Positions 15,153-23,516 of a DNA stretch of 64,000 bases are shown in pieces (within the stretch, counting starts at the first letter, position 1; every line of letters begins with the position of its first letter). A model generated the notes under the pieces. That model saw only the letters and a program-made list of their open reading frames with translations. It had not been told where the DNA came from and made no database searches. The stretch is from positions 1-64,000 of the forward strand of contig JBMOKJ010000002.1 of the NCBI GenBank assembly GCA_049315325.1, read 5' to 3'. The DNA comes from CAXXIC01 sp049315325. GTDB lineage: Bacteria; Bacteroidota; Bacteroidia; Bacteroidales; UBA7332. The position numbers were made by a program, and so were the translations under genes.

Positions 15153-16187
15153 TCAAAATCCTGAATGGATAGCTTGAATCAACCAGAAAAGGAGCGCACT
15201 AACAATTGCTGCTGCCGGAATGGTAAGTATCCATGCCAACACAATTCTTGATGCTGTATCCCATTTGATTCCAGCTAGGCTTTGCACCGAACCAACACCA
15301 ATAATAGAACCTGCAATAGCGTGTGTCGTTGAAATTGGAATACCTAAAGAGGTTGCAAAAAGGATTGAACAAGAACCCGCCAATTCAGCACAAAAGCCGT
15401 GAACCGGTTTCAGTTTGGTGAGTTTCATACCCATTGTTTTCACAATTTTCCATCCACCCATCATGGTTCCCACAGCCATTGCTGTTTGACATGAGAGGAT
15501 GATCCATACTGTTTGTGGGTCAGATAACGAAAGTTGAACATCGGGCCCCATCATATTTGCTGCAACCAATATTGCAACAATAATACCCATCGTTTTTTGA
15601 GCATCATTTGCCCCATGGCTGATAGAGTATAGTGCTGCTGAGGCAAGCTGTCCAAGTCTGAAAGATTTGTCTACTTTTTGTGGTGTCCATTTGTGAACCA
15701 ACCAAATAACGCCTAACATCACAAAGTAACCCAGTAAAAGTCCAATAATAGGAGCAATGGGGATAAATGCAGCAGTTTCGGTTACTTTTGTCCAATTGAT
15801 AACAGATGTTCCTTTGTATGCCAATCCAGCACCAACAAGACCGCCGAGTAGTGCATGCGACGAGCTGGCTGGGAGACCAAACCACCACGTGAGCAAATCC
15901 CAAAAAATGGCGCCCAAAATCCCGGCTAAAACCACGTAGATAAAAGCATGGTCAGTACCTTCGATGTGGATAATTTTAGATATTGTGTTTGCAACCTTTG
16001 GTGCAAAGATAAACATGGCAATAAAGTTGAAAAATGCAGCCCAAAGAACGGCAAATTTCGGAGAAAGAACACGTGTGGAAACAATCGTAGCGATTGAATT
16101 GGCCGCATCGTGAAAACCGTTGATGACATCAAATGCTAATGCCACCAAAACGGTGATAATAACAATAATTAATACGCCAGACTCCAT
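15153..16187 (-). CDS. Inorganic phosphate transporter, PiT family
   Basis: Low-affinity phosphate permease (H+/Na+ or metal-phosphate symport) in the inner membrane, 344 aa with about ten hydrophobic segments. The duplicated family signature appears as FDVINGFHDAANSIATIVSTR (near residue 20; a motif shown in parts: FDVINGFHD, AANSIATIV) and GANDAQKTMGIIV (near 200). It is the second gene after the DUF47 gene, 58 nt apart, in the usual DUF47-pit order. Confidence 0.95.
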   Translation of the reverse strand: MESGVLIIVIITVLVALAFDVINGFHDAANSIATIVSTRVLSPKFAVLWAAFFNFIAMFIFAPKVANTISKIIHIEGTDHAFIYVVLAGILGAIFWDLLTWWFGLPASSSHALLGGLVGAGLAYKGTSVINWTKVTETAAFIPIAPIIGLLLGYFVMLGVIWLVHKWTPQKVDKSFRLGQLASAALYSISHGANDAQKTMGIIVAILVAANMMGPDVQLSLSDPQTVWIILSCQTAMAVGTMMGGWKIVKTMGMKLTKLKPVHGFCAELAGSCSILFATSLGIPISTTHAIAGSIIGVGSVQSLAGIKWDTASRIVLAWILTIPAAAIVSALLFWLIQAIHSGF

Positions 16188-16245
16188 AAGTAGTCGTGTT
16201 TTTTAGTTTTAATTAAAAATAAAAAATATACTCTCGGAGGGAGCC

Positions 16246-16872
16246 CTACGCGTGATCGATGATGATGGTTTCGATAATATTGGCAGCGCGTTCAAGTCTA
16301 TCGACCGCACTTTCCATGCGTTCGTAGATTGATTTCCATTTAATGAGTAGCATCACATCATCTTGCTCGAACAATTTTGAAACAGCTAAACGATTGATTT
16401 CGTCTGATTCATTTTCAAGATCATGAATGTAGATGCACTTTTCGCGTATAATTTGTTCGTTTTTCTTGATGTTTTTCAAACCATGAATCGCTACTTCGAG
16501 TGCTTGCACAGCATTTACGATGATTTTGGCGAATTCATACGATTCTGGTCGAAGCTCAGTCACTCCGAAATTAGCTAAGCGAAATGCTGTAGAATTAACT
16601 TTGTCGGCAAACCCATCGAGGCATTTTACCAAGTTGAAGATGTCGTCTCTTTCGAGTGGAGTGATAAAGGTACGGTGAAGTAAGTTTAAGCACACACGAG
16701 AAATTCGATCGGCATCGCGTTCCAGCTTCTTGATAGAAGCAGAAGCCTCTTGCTGATCTAGTTTTCCTTCGATCATGTTGGCGAAAGTTTCACTGATGGT
16801 TTTGTTTATTACCATTAATTGATCGAAATAATCAAAAAAGGCCTCTTCTTTAGGCAATAGTCCTCGTAACAT
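16246..16872 (-). CDS. DUF47 family phosphate-transport accessory protein (PhoU-like)
   Basis: Cytoplasmic all-helical protein of 208 aa, distantly related to PhoU, encoded upstream of pit in many bacteria and thought to regulate it. Family features: LPKEEAFFDYFDQ at the N-terminus, LERDADRISR, FITPLERDDIFNLVKCLDGFAD and the closing ESAVDRLERAANIIETIII region. No enzyme motif. A PHO-box-like direct repeat lies about 60 nt upstream of its start. Confidence 0.92.
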   Translation of the reverse strand: MLRGLLPKEEAFFDYFDQLMVINKTISETFANMIEGKLDQQEASASIKKLERDADRISRVCLNLLHRTFITPLERDDIFNLVKCLDGFADKVNSTAFRLANFGVTELRPESYEFAKIIVNAVQALEVAIHGLKNIKKNEQIIREKCIYIHDLENESDEINRLAVSKLFEQDDVMLLIKWKSIYERMESAVDRLERAANIIETIIIDHA

Positions 16873-16933
16873 ATTTGGTTTGGTTTTTAGGTTTTCAAAA
16901 AGCGATGCAAGTTATAAATTATTTATAATACGA

Positions 16934-16955
16934 TGTTACAAAAATGTTACAAAAA
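16934..16955 (-). promoter_or_regulatory. PHO-box-like direct repeat upstream of DUF47-pit
   Basis: Two TGTTACA heptamers (TGTAACA on the minus strand) separated by AAAA, i.e. an exact 11-bp period, as in PhoB/PhoP operators (7-bp repeats with 4-bp AT spacers). It lies about 62-83 bp upstream of the DUF47 start. Assignment rests on pattern plus the phosphate-transport context. Confidence 0.5.
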
Positions 16956-17020
16956 ATAAATGTAATCGTCATATATAATTATAAATATAAGTAAATCAGG
17001 CCATTATGTTTATTCATTTA

Positions 17021-17036
17021 TGTAATATATATTACA
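17021..17036. promoter_or_regulatory. 16-bp perfect palindrome, candidate operator
   Basis: TGTAATATATATTACA is a perfect dyad in the divergent region; its half-site TGTAAT resembles the PHO-like heptamer nearby. Could bind a dimeric regulator or be AT-rich chance. Confidence 0.3.
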
Positions 17037-17136
17037 ATTCTTAATAATTATGTTTGATAATTTACAATCTCTACCAAAAAAATATTAAATCTGCTCGGTC
17101 ATTTACAAGGGAATGATAATGATGTTGATTAATGGT

Positions 17137-17144
17137 TATATTTG
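17137..17144 (+). promoter_or_regulatory. -7 box for lemA
   Basis: TATATTTG, 38 nt before the lemA ATG; no TTTG at ideal spacing. Confidence 0.5.
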
Positions 17145-17182
17145 TGCATTATTTAGTAGAAAACAATTTAATAAAATAGATT

Positions 17183-17785
17183 ATGAAACTTTCGAATGGA
17201 TGGATTGCCCTGATTGTTGTGGCAGTTGTTTTTGTGATTATGGCATTGTCGATTTCTGGCTCTTACAATGGATTGGTTAGTAGCGATGAAGGTGTGCAGA
17301 ATGCTTGGGCTCAAGTAGAAAACGTTTATCAGCGTCGTGCCGATTTGATTCCTAATTTAGTGAAAACAGTGCAAGGTGCAGCCAATTTCGAGAAAAGCAC
17401 ACTGACTGACGTTATCCAAGCGCGCGCCAATGCTACATCGGTAAAAATAGACCCGTCGAAACTCTCGGAAAGCAACGTAGCAGCTTATCAAAAAGCACAA
17501 GATGGTTTGTCATCAGCTTTGAGCCGTTTGATGGTTGTGGTCGAAAAATATCCTGAACTTAAAGCTACAGATAGCTTTAAAGAATTACAAGCTCAATTAG
17601 AAGGTACCGAAAATCGTATTACTGCCGAGCGCAAAACATTTAATGAAGTTGTAAACAAATATAACAATAGCGTTCGATATTTTCCTGGTATGCTTACGGC
17701 TCGTCTGTTCGGATTTGAAAAGAAAGGCTATTTTGCCGCTCAAGTAGGTGCGGACAAAGCTCCTGTGGTCGATTTTGGCAAATAA
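17183..17785 (+). CDS. lemA: LemA family membrane protein
   Basis: 200 aa with one N-terminal membrane helix (about residues 7-26, WIALIVVAVVFVIMALSI) and the LemA helical bundle: YNGLVSSDEGVQNAWAQVEN, YQRRADLIPNLV, then the closing NKYNNSVRYFPGMLTARLFGF. LemA proteins are bacterial inner-membrane proteins of unclear biochemical role, often next to TPM-domain proteins, as here. Confidence 0.95.
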   Translation: MKLSNGWIALIVVAVVFVIMALSISGSYNGLVSSDEGVQNAWAQVENVYQRRADLIPNLVKTVQGAANFEKSTLTDVIQARANATSVKIDPSKLSESNVAAYQKAQDGLSSALSRLMVVVEKYPELKATDSFKELQAQLEGTENRITAERKTFNEVVNKYNNSVRYFPGMLTARLFGFEKKGYFAAQVGADKAPVVDFGK

Positions 17786-17851
17786 GCTAGTAGCTAATAA
17801 ACGAGTAGAAAAGTAAACTACTCTATGACTTACAACTTACGACTTAAAAAA

Positions 17852-18289
17852 ATGACCGCATCAAATTATTTCACCAAAGAGCAGCAATCGCAAATCATTG
17901 AAGCGATCAAAGAAGCCGAAATGAATACATCGGGCGAGATTCGGGTACACATCGAAAGCAAATGCAATGAAGATGTTCTTGATCATACAGCATGGCTTTT
18001 CAATTATTTGAAAATGGACAAAACCGAACAGCGCAACGGTGTGCTGGTTTACCTTGCCGTTGAATCTAAGAAGTTTGCTATTATTGGTGATAGCGGCATC
18101 AACGCTGTGGTACCATCCGATTTTTGGGATACAACGAAAGAAATGATGAAACTTCATTTTGCTGAAGGTCGATTGACCGAGGGAATTACCGGTGCGGTAT
18201 TGCTTGCAGGGGTACATCTCAAAAAGTTTTTCCCTCATCAAACGGACGATGTGAACGAACTGGCTGACGAAATTTCATTCGGTAAATAA
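17852..18289 (+). CDS. TPM-domain protein (cytoplasmic, short)
   Basis: 145 aa TPM-fold protein: FTKEQQSQIIEAIKEAEMNTSGEIRVHIES, GVLVYLAVESKKFAIIGDSGIN, ending near FFPHQTDD (given in parts). No signal peptide or helix. The frame is open from an ATG at 17825, but the intervening bases (ACTTACAACTTACGACTT) match a dispersed non-coding repeat also seen at 58.3 kb, so the ATG at 17852 is preferred. It lies between lemA and a second, secreted TPM gene; TPM domains in plants and bacteria have been linked to phosphatase activity or photosystem/membrane maintenance. Confidence 0.85.
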   Translation: MTASNYFTKEQQSQIIEAIKEAEMNTSGEIRVHIESKCNEDVLDHTAWLFNYLKMDKTEQRNGVLVYLAVESKKFAIIGDSGINAVVPSDFWDTTKEMMKLHFAEGRLTEGITGAVLLAGVHLKKFFPHQTDDVNELADEISFGK

Positions 18290-18297
18290 CACAGAAT

Positions 18298-19122
18298 ATG
18301 ATGAAAAACATAACAAATAGAGTTCTGTGGTTAAGCACAATGCTTTTGCTCGCTTTTACCGTTGCGGCGCAAGTTCCTGCAAAACCTGAGCCGCCTCGAT
18401 TGGTGAATGACCTTGCTGGCATTTTTTCGCCTGAGCAACAGCAGCAGCTTGAGTCTGTATTGGTTGAGTTTAGCGACAGCACTTCCAATCAGGTGGTGAT
18501 TGTCACAGTCAACGATTTGGGTGGTCTCGATAAAGCCGATTTTGCCTATCAAGTTGGGAAAAACTGGGGAGTCGGTGGTGCTAAGTTCAACAATGGATTG
18601 GTGATATTAATCAAACCCAAGAACGATACACGCGGAGAGGCTTTCATAGCTACAGGGTATGGACTCGAAGGTGCATTGCCCGATGCGGTATGCAAACGAA
18701 TCATCGAAAACGAAATGATACCCTATTTTCGCCAGAATGACTATTTTGGTGGAGTCGCAAAAGCTTTGAGTGTGATTATCCCTATAGCCAAAGGAGAATA
18801 CAAGTATCCAATGGGTAAAAAGAAGTCTGGTAGTGGATATGGCGGTATTATTTTGGTCATCTTCTTTTTTATCATCTTCATCATTATTACCAACAAAAAT
18901 AAAAACAACGGCAACTTCCGCGGTGGCGGTGGTAGCGGTAGCAGTTCATCCGGCGATTTGCTCTCAATGATTCTGTTGGGTAGTATGTTGTCAGGCAGAA
19001 GCCACAGCGGTTCGTGGGGTGGTTTCTCTGGTGGTGGCGGAAGCTCTAGCGGAGGCGGCGGAGGTTTTGGCGGCTTCGGAGGCGGAAGCTTCGGAGGCGG
19101 TGGTGCTGGCGGCAGTTGGTGA
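18298..19122 (+). CDS. YgcG-type TPM-domain membrane protein with Gly-rich tail
   Basis: 274 aa. Signal peptide to about residue 25 (LLLAFTVAAQ), TPM domain about 35-160 (NDLAGIFSPEQQQQLESVL, SNQVVIVTVNDLGG, GLVILIKPKN), one strong membrane helix about 181-199 (GGIILVIFFFIIFIIIT), then a low-complexity Gly/Ser tail of about 65 residues ending GGGGAGGSW. This is the standard YgcG layout. Starts at the first of two ATG codons, 8 nt after the previous stop. With LemA and the short TPM protein it forms a three-gene unit. Confidence 0.93.
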   Translation: MMKNITNRVLWLSTMLLLAFTVAAQVPAKPEPPRLVNDLAGIFSPEQQQQLESVLVEFSDSTSNQVVIVTVNDLGGLDKADFAYQVGKNWGVGGAKFNNGLVILIKPKNDTRGEAFIATGYGLEGALPDAVCKRIIENEMIPYFRQNDYFGGVAKALSVIIPIAKGEYKYPMGKKKSGSGYGGIILVIFFFIIFIIITNKNKNNGNFRGGGGSGSSSSGDLLSMILLGSMLSGRSHSGSWGGFSGGGGSSSGGGGGFGGFGGGSFGGGGAGGSW

Positions 19123-19140
19123 CACGCAAAGAGAATAAAA

Positions 19141-19185
19141 AAATGCCGATAAGTGGAATCGAAATCCTGCTTATCGGCATTTTTG
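19141..19185 (+). terminator. Terminator of the lemA-TPM unit
   Basis: AAATGCCGATAAG/CTTATCGGCATTT stem with 16-nt loop and T-run; the A-run on the left makes it usable from the other side too. Confidence 0.85.
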
Positions 19186-19199
19186 TATCTGAAGTCAAT

Positions 19200-19550
19200 C
19201 TATTTGATATTTAGCAAAATTTCTTCAATCTGCTGTTTGTTCTCGGGTAAATAATTAACGGCAATATCCCAAATAATTTCGTAATCTATCCCAAAATATT
19301 CGTGTGAAACCTTATTTCTCAACAAATACATTTCATTCCAAGGGACTTTACTGTTTGCCTCTTTGATTTCTGTTGGAATATTTTTTGCGGCTTCTCCTAT
19401 AATTTCAAAATTTCGAATCACAGCATCTACTGTTTTGTAATCCTTTTTGAATCCGGAGTATGAAAGTCCATTAGTATATTCTTCTATTCGGTTGATAGAT
19501 AATAGAATATCATCCAAATACATTTTATATGTTCTTTGTTCCTTTTTCAT
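19200..19550 (-). CDS. HepT-like HEPN ribonuclease toxin (DUF86)
   Basis: 116 aa helical HEPN protein. The catalytic RNase motif R-x4-H-x-Y is present as RNKVSHEY (about residues 79-86). In the studied HepT/MntA pairs the partner AMPylates the Tyr of this motif and silences the toxin. Its ATG overlaps the stop of the antitoxin gene by one base (TAATG), so the pair is coupled. First of two such pairs in the window. Confidence 0.9.
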   Translation of the reverse strand: MKKEQRTYKMYLDDILLSINRIEEYTNGLSYSGFKKDYKTVDAVIRNFEIIGEAAKNIPTEIKEANSKVPWNEMYLLRNKVSHEYFGIDYEIIWDIAVNYLPENKQQIEEILLNIK

Positions 19551-19840
19551 TATACGTATTCCAATTCAGCTAGAATCTGATTCTTGATTTGATCCTTTAG
19601 GCCACTTTTTGTCACCAAATCAACTTTACAACCAAAAATTCGTTCAAGATAGAGCTCTAGCGTGAAGAACCTCCAACCGATTGGTTTCTCAAATTCAACC
19701 AATATGTCAATATCGCTTTGTTCGGTATTTGTCTCATGCACATACGAACCAAAAAGCCCAATTGATTTAACTGAGTAATCCGCCAACAAAAGAGGTTTTA
19801 TCTCTTTTATCTTTGTAATAATTTCGCTTTTTGTATTCAT
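19550..19840 (-). CDS. MntA-like minimal nucleotidyltransferase antitoxin
   Basis: 96 aa protein with the nucleotidyltransferase signature GLFGSYVHETNTEQSDIDIL (GS..DxD, residues about 31-50) and a downstream acidic position in the VDLVTKSGL strand. Expected to modify and neutralise the adjacent HepT toxin with ATP. Upstream of the toxin and translationally coupled. Confidence 0.9.
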   Translation of the reverse strand: MNTKSEIITKIKEIKPLLLADYSVKSIGLFGSYVHETNTEQSDIDILVEFEKPIGWRFFTLELYLERIFGCKVDLVTKSGLKDQIKNQILAELEYV

Positions 19841-19930
19841 ATAATCGTACTTTTATTTTGCAAAAATAGAACAATTTCTGTAATAAATGAATGAACAATT
19901 GGTTAAAAATAGTCTTTCAAAATTTACCAT

Positions 19931-20566
19931 TTAAATATACTTATGCGAGCCGTCACACGATGGGCGGCGCTTGGTCAATCCGCAAGTACAATCGGTCAGC
20001 CCCTTGCCGCTGAGTATCCGTTGGGTATGCTTTTCGATACGTGCCAAGCGGGTTTGCGACTGCTTCGGTTCGGCGAAGTGGAGGATATATGCCCGTTGTC
20101 GCCCGGCTGTCAATCCTTCGAAGGCTGTCTTGAAGAGTGGCTCTTGGTCTAATTTCTGCTGCAACTCCTCGGGCACTGAGTATTCAGTTGTTTTCTTAAA
20201 CTCTACATCCAAACCTGCCTTTTCTACTTCGATGGCTTCGAAAATGTAAGCTTTCAGCGTGGCTCTTTTACGCTCGATATCGGCTTTGTCGCTGAATCGA
20301 ATCTGACGACCGGCCTGCGTGTTTTCTCCCGGTTTGATAAGCCATCCCTCTGCATCATGCAACAACGCTCCTTTGAAAAACATCAGCGCGCAATAGGCTT
20401 TGAAGCCTTGAATGATAATAATGTTGCTCCCATTGTAGGTGTAGCACGGCGCTCCCCATTTCAGCTCTTCAGTTAGCATGCAGTCGAGCGCAATCGCCCG
20501 CAACTGTTCCAACTCTTCTTGCCTCAGAATGGCTTTGCTTAAGAATTCATCAACTTTTGGATTCAT
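19931..20566 (-). CDS. YdeI/OmpD-associated (DUF1801-type) protein with C-terminal CDGSH motif
   Basis: 211 aa. Residues 1-110 are DUF1801-like (PKVDEFLSKAILRQEELEQL, WGAPCYTYNG, MFFKGALLHDAEGWL), residues about 120-190 are the YdeI tail (VPEELQQKLDQ, AYILHFAEPKQSQTRLARIEK). The last 20 residues contain CTCGLTKRRPSCDGSH, which matches the CDGSH 2Fe-2S ligand pattern C-x-C-x2-[ST]-x3-P-x-C-D-G-S-H exactly. So an iron-sulfur-binding tail appears fused to a YdeI-like body. The cellular role is unknown. Confidence 0.85.
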   Translation of the reverse strand: MNPKVDEFLSKAILRQEELEQLRAIALDCMLTEELKWGAPCYTYNGSNIIIIQGFKAYCALMFFKGALLHDAEGWLIKPGENTQAGRQIRFSDKADIERKRATLKAYIFEAIEVEKAGLDVEFKKTTEYSVPEELQQKLDQEPLFKTAFEGLTAGRQRAYILHFAEPKQSQTRLARIEKHTQRILSGKGLTDCTCGLTKRRPSCDGSHKYI

Positions 20567-20584
20567 AGCACTATTAATCGTTTA

Positions 20585-23251
20585 TTAGTTTACAAGTAGT
20601 TTTTGGCACATCATTTTGTCTCCATCCTTTATTTTCACCAAATAGAGACCTCTTTGTAAGCCGTTTAAGCTATATGTATTGGATAAAGCTGATAACTTTT
20701 TCGAAAGTACAATCCGACCATCAAGACTTAGAATGTTTAACGTTGCCAAATTGTTCTTGAAGTTATATAAAATGGTAAATCCCTTGCTTGCAGGGTTCGG
20801 GTAGAGTTTAAAACTTGCCTCTTCAAGGGTATATTGCAAAGCCGATGTGTTGAGGGCAAAGTTCATATAATTGAAGTTGAATCCTTCTACATCAACGAAA
20901 ACTTTCAACGTATGCGAACCAGCTATTAGAGGGACCGACACGCTAAAATCTTGCCATTTTTGCCAATCTCCAGTGGAGCTAAATGTGACCGAACCTATCA
21001 ATGCACTAATGGGGGAGTCGTCGTAATATAGGCTGGCTTTACCTCCAAATCCTGCAATTCTCATGGTCAGATTGTAGTTCCCAGCTGTTTGCACAAAAAC
21101 AGGAAACTTGAGATAGTCTCCACCGCTGGTGTAACCCACATCGATCCCGCCACCCGTGTCGCTACAGGTTTCGGTCTGGATTCCCGACATTAGAGCGTAA
21201 TTTTCAGCCTCTATTTTTCCAGGAATCATATACCTCGGCGCTATTCTATTCCGCACAAAAGCGTTTGTTACTCGAGGAACTATTTCGGCGGAAGATGATT
21301 GCAGATTTGAACCCAAGTAGCTTACCGTCAGCGATTCATCGTAGAACATCGCGTTCTGAGAATATATCAACAGCGAGTTAGGATTGGTAGGGTCATAATT
21401 CACACGCTTAATCGAATGAATGACAGTTGAATTAATACTAAAATCGGAGATGTTTGGGGTTGCAACGGTCGAAAAGGGTTTGTTGTAAGTAATGCTAATG
21501 GTAGTGTCGTTAAGTGCTATTGCCGACATCAGACGAAGTGACACAGTTGACGAGGAAGTACTCCATTTTACGGCATTGATATTGTATCCAGCTTTGTCGA
21601 ATACAATCTTCATCTTATGCCTACCAGCCGATAGTGCGATGCCATTAACATTGAAGTCTTTCCAATTTTGCCAGCCTCCTGTCGGTGAAATCGATACACT
21701 TCCCGAAACATCAACATTGTCCATTTCGAGATGCATAAAACCAGCGATTGTTGTGCCGTTAGCTCCGCGAACGATCAGGTCGTACACTCCGTCAGAGGCA
21801 ATATCGACGGTGTAGAGCATCCATTCGTTGTCGTCTGTCCAACCCACATCGTATCCCAAGTTGTAGGGCGAAATGTCCGCACACGCTTCGATATCCACTC
21901 CGTCGTTGCGGTATGCGTTGCCGCTGTTCCACGCTTCCCCCGACTGACTAAAAGTCTGAGAAACCTTGTCGTTGTAGGCATTGCCCTGCGTTCCCAAATC
22001 GTAGTTGGCAGCAAAAATAATTCCCGGTATGGTGTTCTTCGTATAAGGTTTTGTGGTGTCGTCGAATGGTTGACGCGTCCATGCGTCAATTTCATCTCTA
22101 TTCACCCGACAATTTTCGAGCAAAAGCCCATCTGTCAACTGCTTGAGGTAGCTGATACAATCGGTAGCACTCAGCGTTGCATCGCTATTGACGTAATTGA
22201 GCACTTTTTGCCAATTGGCGAAAGGTTTTACGGTCACTGGGCACTGTATTCGGTCGTAGGTTTTATACGGCCAGTTGGCATAGCCAATTTTGTTGGCTTC
22301 TGCTAGTTTTACGCATGCCGTAAACCACGCATTGCTATTTTCACCCGTTTCGCCCAGCCAAAGCGGTCGGTTGGTCGAAGAGCGCAAATCTAGCATCCAT
22401 TGTATTGAGTTTTTGTCGGTTGCATTCCAATATTTGTGAAAACTGTACGCCATATTCTCATCCCACGCAGGGGTGAGACCGGCGAAGTTATTTGCCCAAT
22501 CGTTGCCTTCGATAAAGATGATGTGGTTCGTATCCACCGAGCGAATGGCATTTGTTATGCGTACAAACAAATCGTGGAGCAGCTGATTGGTCGGCTTCAT
22601 GGGTGCGTAATTGGTTTCGTTGATTAGGTCGTAGCCGCCAATGATGGGTTGTGTGGCATAGCGAGTGGCAATGTTTTTCCATATTTGAACCAAGGTGTCT
22701 TGATTGGCTGTACTAGTCCACAAGTATGGTTTTGTAGCGTCGCGGTCTGCAATGCCGGTGTCATCGCCTTGCCCGCCGGGAGTGGCGTGCATATCGAGAA
22801 TCAGATATACATGGTGTGGAGTCGACCACTTTACCAAGCTGTCTATCAATCGGAAACCTTCGTCGCTTTGCGCATCGGGTGCGAAACATCGACTGAACAA
22901 ATTGTAGTGCATCGGCACCCGTATTGAGTTGTAGCCCCAAGCAGCTATCGAATCGATGTCGCGTTGTCGCACAAAGTTGTTCCGCCAGTTGGTATAGAAT
23001 TTCTCCACTTCGGTGTTGCCAATCAATGCTGCAAGTTTCGATTTTAATCCGTGTTGCGTATAGGCATTCCCGCTATTGCCAAACATATAGCCTTCTTGCA
23101 ACATCCAGCCACCGATGCCAATGCCGTGCAAAATAAACTCTTTGTTGTTGCCATCGACAATGGTCGTGCCGCTGCGATGTAAATAGCCTTGAGCAAACGA
23201 GTGTAACTGAAAAAGTAGGAGAAAAAGAAGAAAGATTGATCTGTTTTTCAT
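20585..23251 (-). CDS. Secreted GH5-family glycosidase with two CBM6-like modules and T9SS sorting domain
   Basis: 888 aa from the ATG at 23251 (MKNRSIFLLFLLLFQLHSFAQ, a clear signal peptide of which 20 residues precede Gln; the upstream ATG at 23287 would bury it). GH5 catalytic domain about residues 25-370: acid/base Glu in LINETNY (about 211) and nucleophile Glu in WLGETGEN (about 300). Two CBM6-like modules follow (VGWTDDNEWMLYTVDI; GYTSGGDYLKFPVFV), separated by an Ig-like segment. The last ~80 residues are a type A T9SS C-terminal domain (FKLYPNPASKGFTI .. GLQRGLYLVKI). Probably a beta-glucanase or mannanase; exact substrate not predictable. Confidence 0.92.
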   Translation of the reverse strand: MKNRSIFLLFLLLFQLHSFAQGYLHRSGTTIVDGNNKEFILHGIGIGGWMLQEGYMFGNSGNAYTQHGLKSKLAALIGNTEVEKFYTNWRNNFVRQRDIDSIAAWGYNSIRVPMHYNLFSRCFAPDAQSDEGFRLIDSLVKWSTPHHVYLILDMHATPGGQGDDTGIADRDATKPYLWTSTANQDTLVQIWKNIATRYATQPIIGGYDLINETNYAPMKPTNQLLHDLFVRITNAIRSVDTNHIIFIEGNDWANNFAGLTPAWDENMAYSFHKYWNATDKNSIQWMLDLRSSTNRPLWLGETGENSNAWFTACVKLAEANKIGYANWPYKTYDRIQCPVTVKPFANWQKVLNYVNSDATLSATDCISYLKQLTDGLLLENCRVNRDEIDAWTRQPFDDTTKPYTKNTIPGIIFAANYDLGTQGNAYNDKVSQTFSQSGEAWNSGNAYRNDGVDIEACADISPYNLGYDVGWTDDNEWMLYTVDIASDGVYDLIVRGANGTTIAGFMHLEMDNVDVSGSVSISPTGGWQNWKDFNVNGIALSAGRHKMKIVFDKAGYNINAVKWSTSSSTVSLRLMSAIALNDTTISITYNKPFSTVATPNISDFSINSTVIHSIKRVNYDPTNPNSLLIYSQNAMFYDESLTVSYLGSNLQSSSAEIVPRVTNAFVRNRIAPRYMIPGKIEAENYALMSGIQTETCSDTGGGIDVGYTSGGDYLKFPVFVQTAGNYNLTMRIAGFGGKASLYYDDSPISALIGSVTFSSTGDWQKWQDFSVSVPLIAGSHTLKVFVDVEGFNFNYMNFALNTSALQYTLEEASFKLYPNPASKGFTILYNFKNNLATLNILSLDGRIVLSKKLSALSNTYSLNGLQRGLYLVKIKDGDKMMCQKLLVN

Positions 23252-23516
23252 GATAGCTGCTTTGTGTGTGAAAATCAGCTCAAGCATAGTGTGTTCTAAT
23301 GTAGAAGTTGATTATTGAAAAAGCCTGAGTTCTTTTATTTAATTCGTAAATTTAAACATAATATTCTGCATCGTAATCGATTACGACGTTTTAATTTGGA
23401 TAGTAGTATGATTGATCTATTGTATGTGCTTATATTTGTTGACTGTTTTTTTTGGATTGCACAAATTAGTCCGTTTTTATTCTAATTGATAAAAGTTGAA
23501 TTTCAAAATTTAATAT

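Larger units (their letters stand above)
16873..17182. other. AT-rich divergent control region between DUF47-pit and lemA
   Basis: 310 bp with no gene, strongly AT-rich. It holds the PHO-box-like repeat (16934-16955), a 16-bp perfect palindrome (17021-17036) and the lemA -7 box (17137-17144). Confidence 0.6.

Noticed and set aside
21731..22306. 191-codon frame opposite the GH5 gene
   Set aside because: Antisense shadow; the GH5/CBM6 domains on the minus strand are continuous through it.
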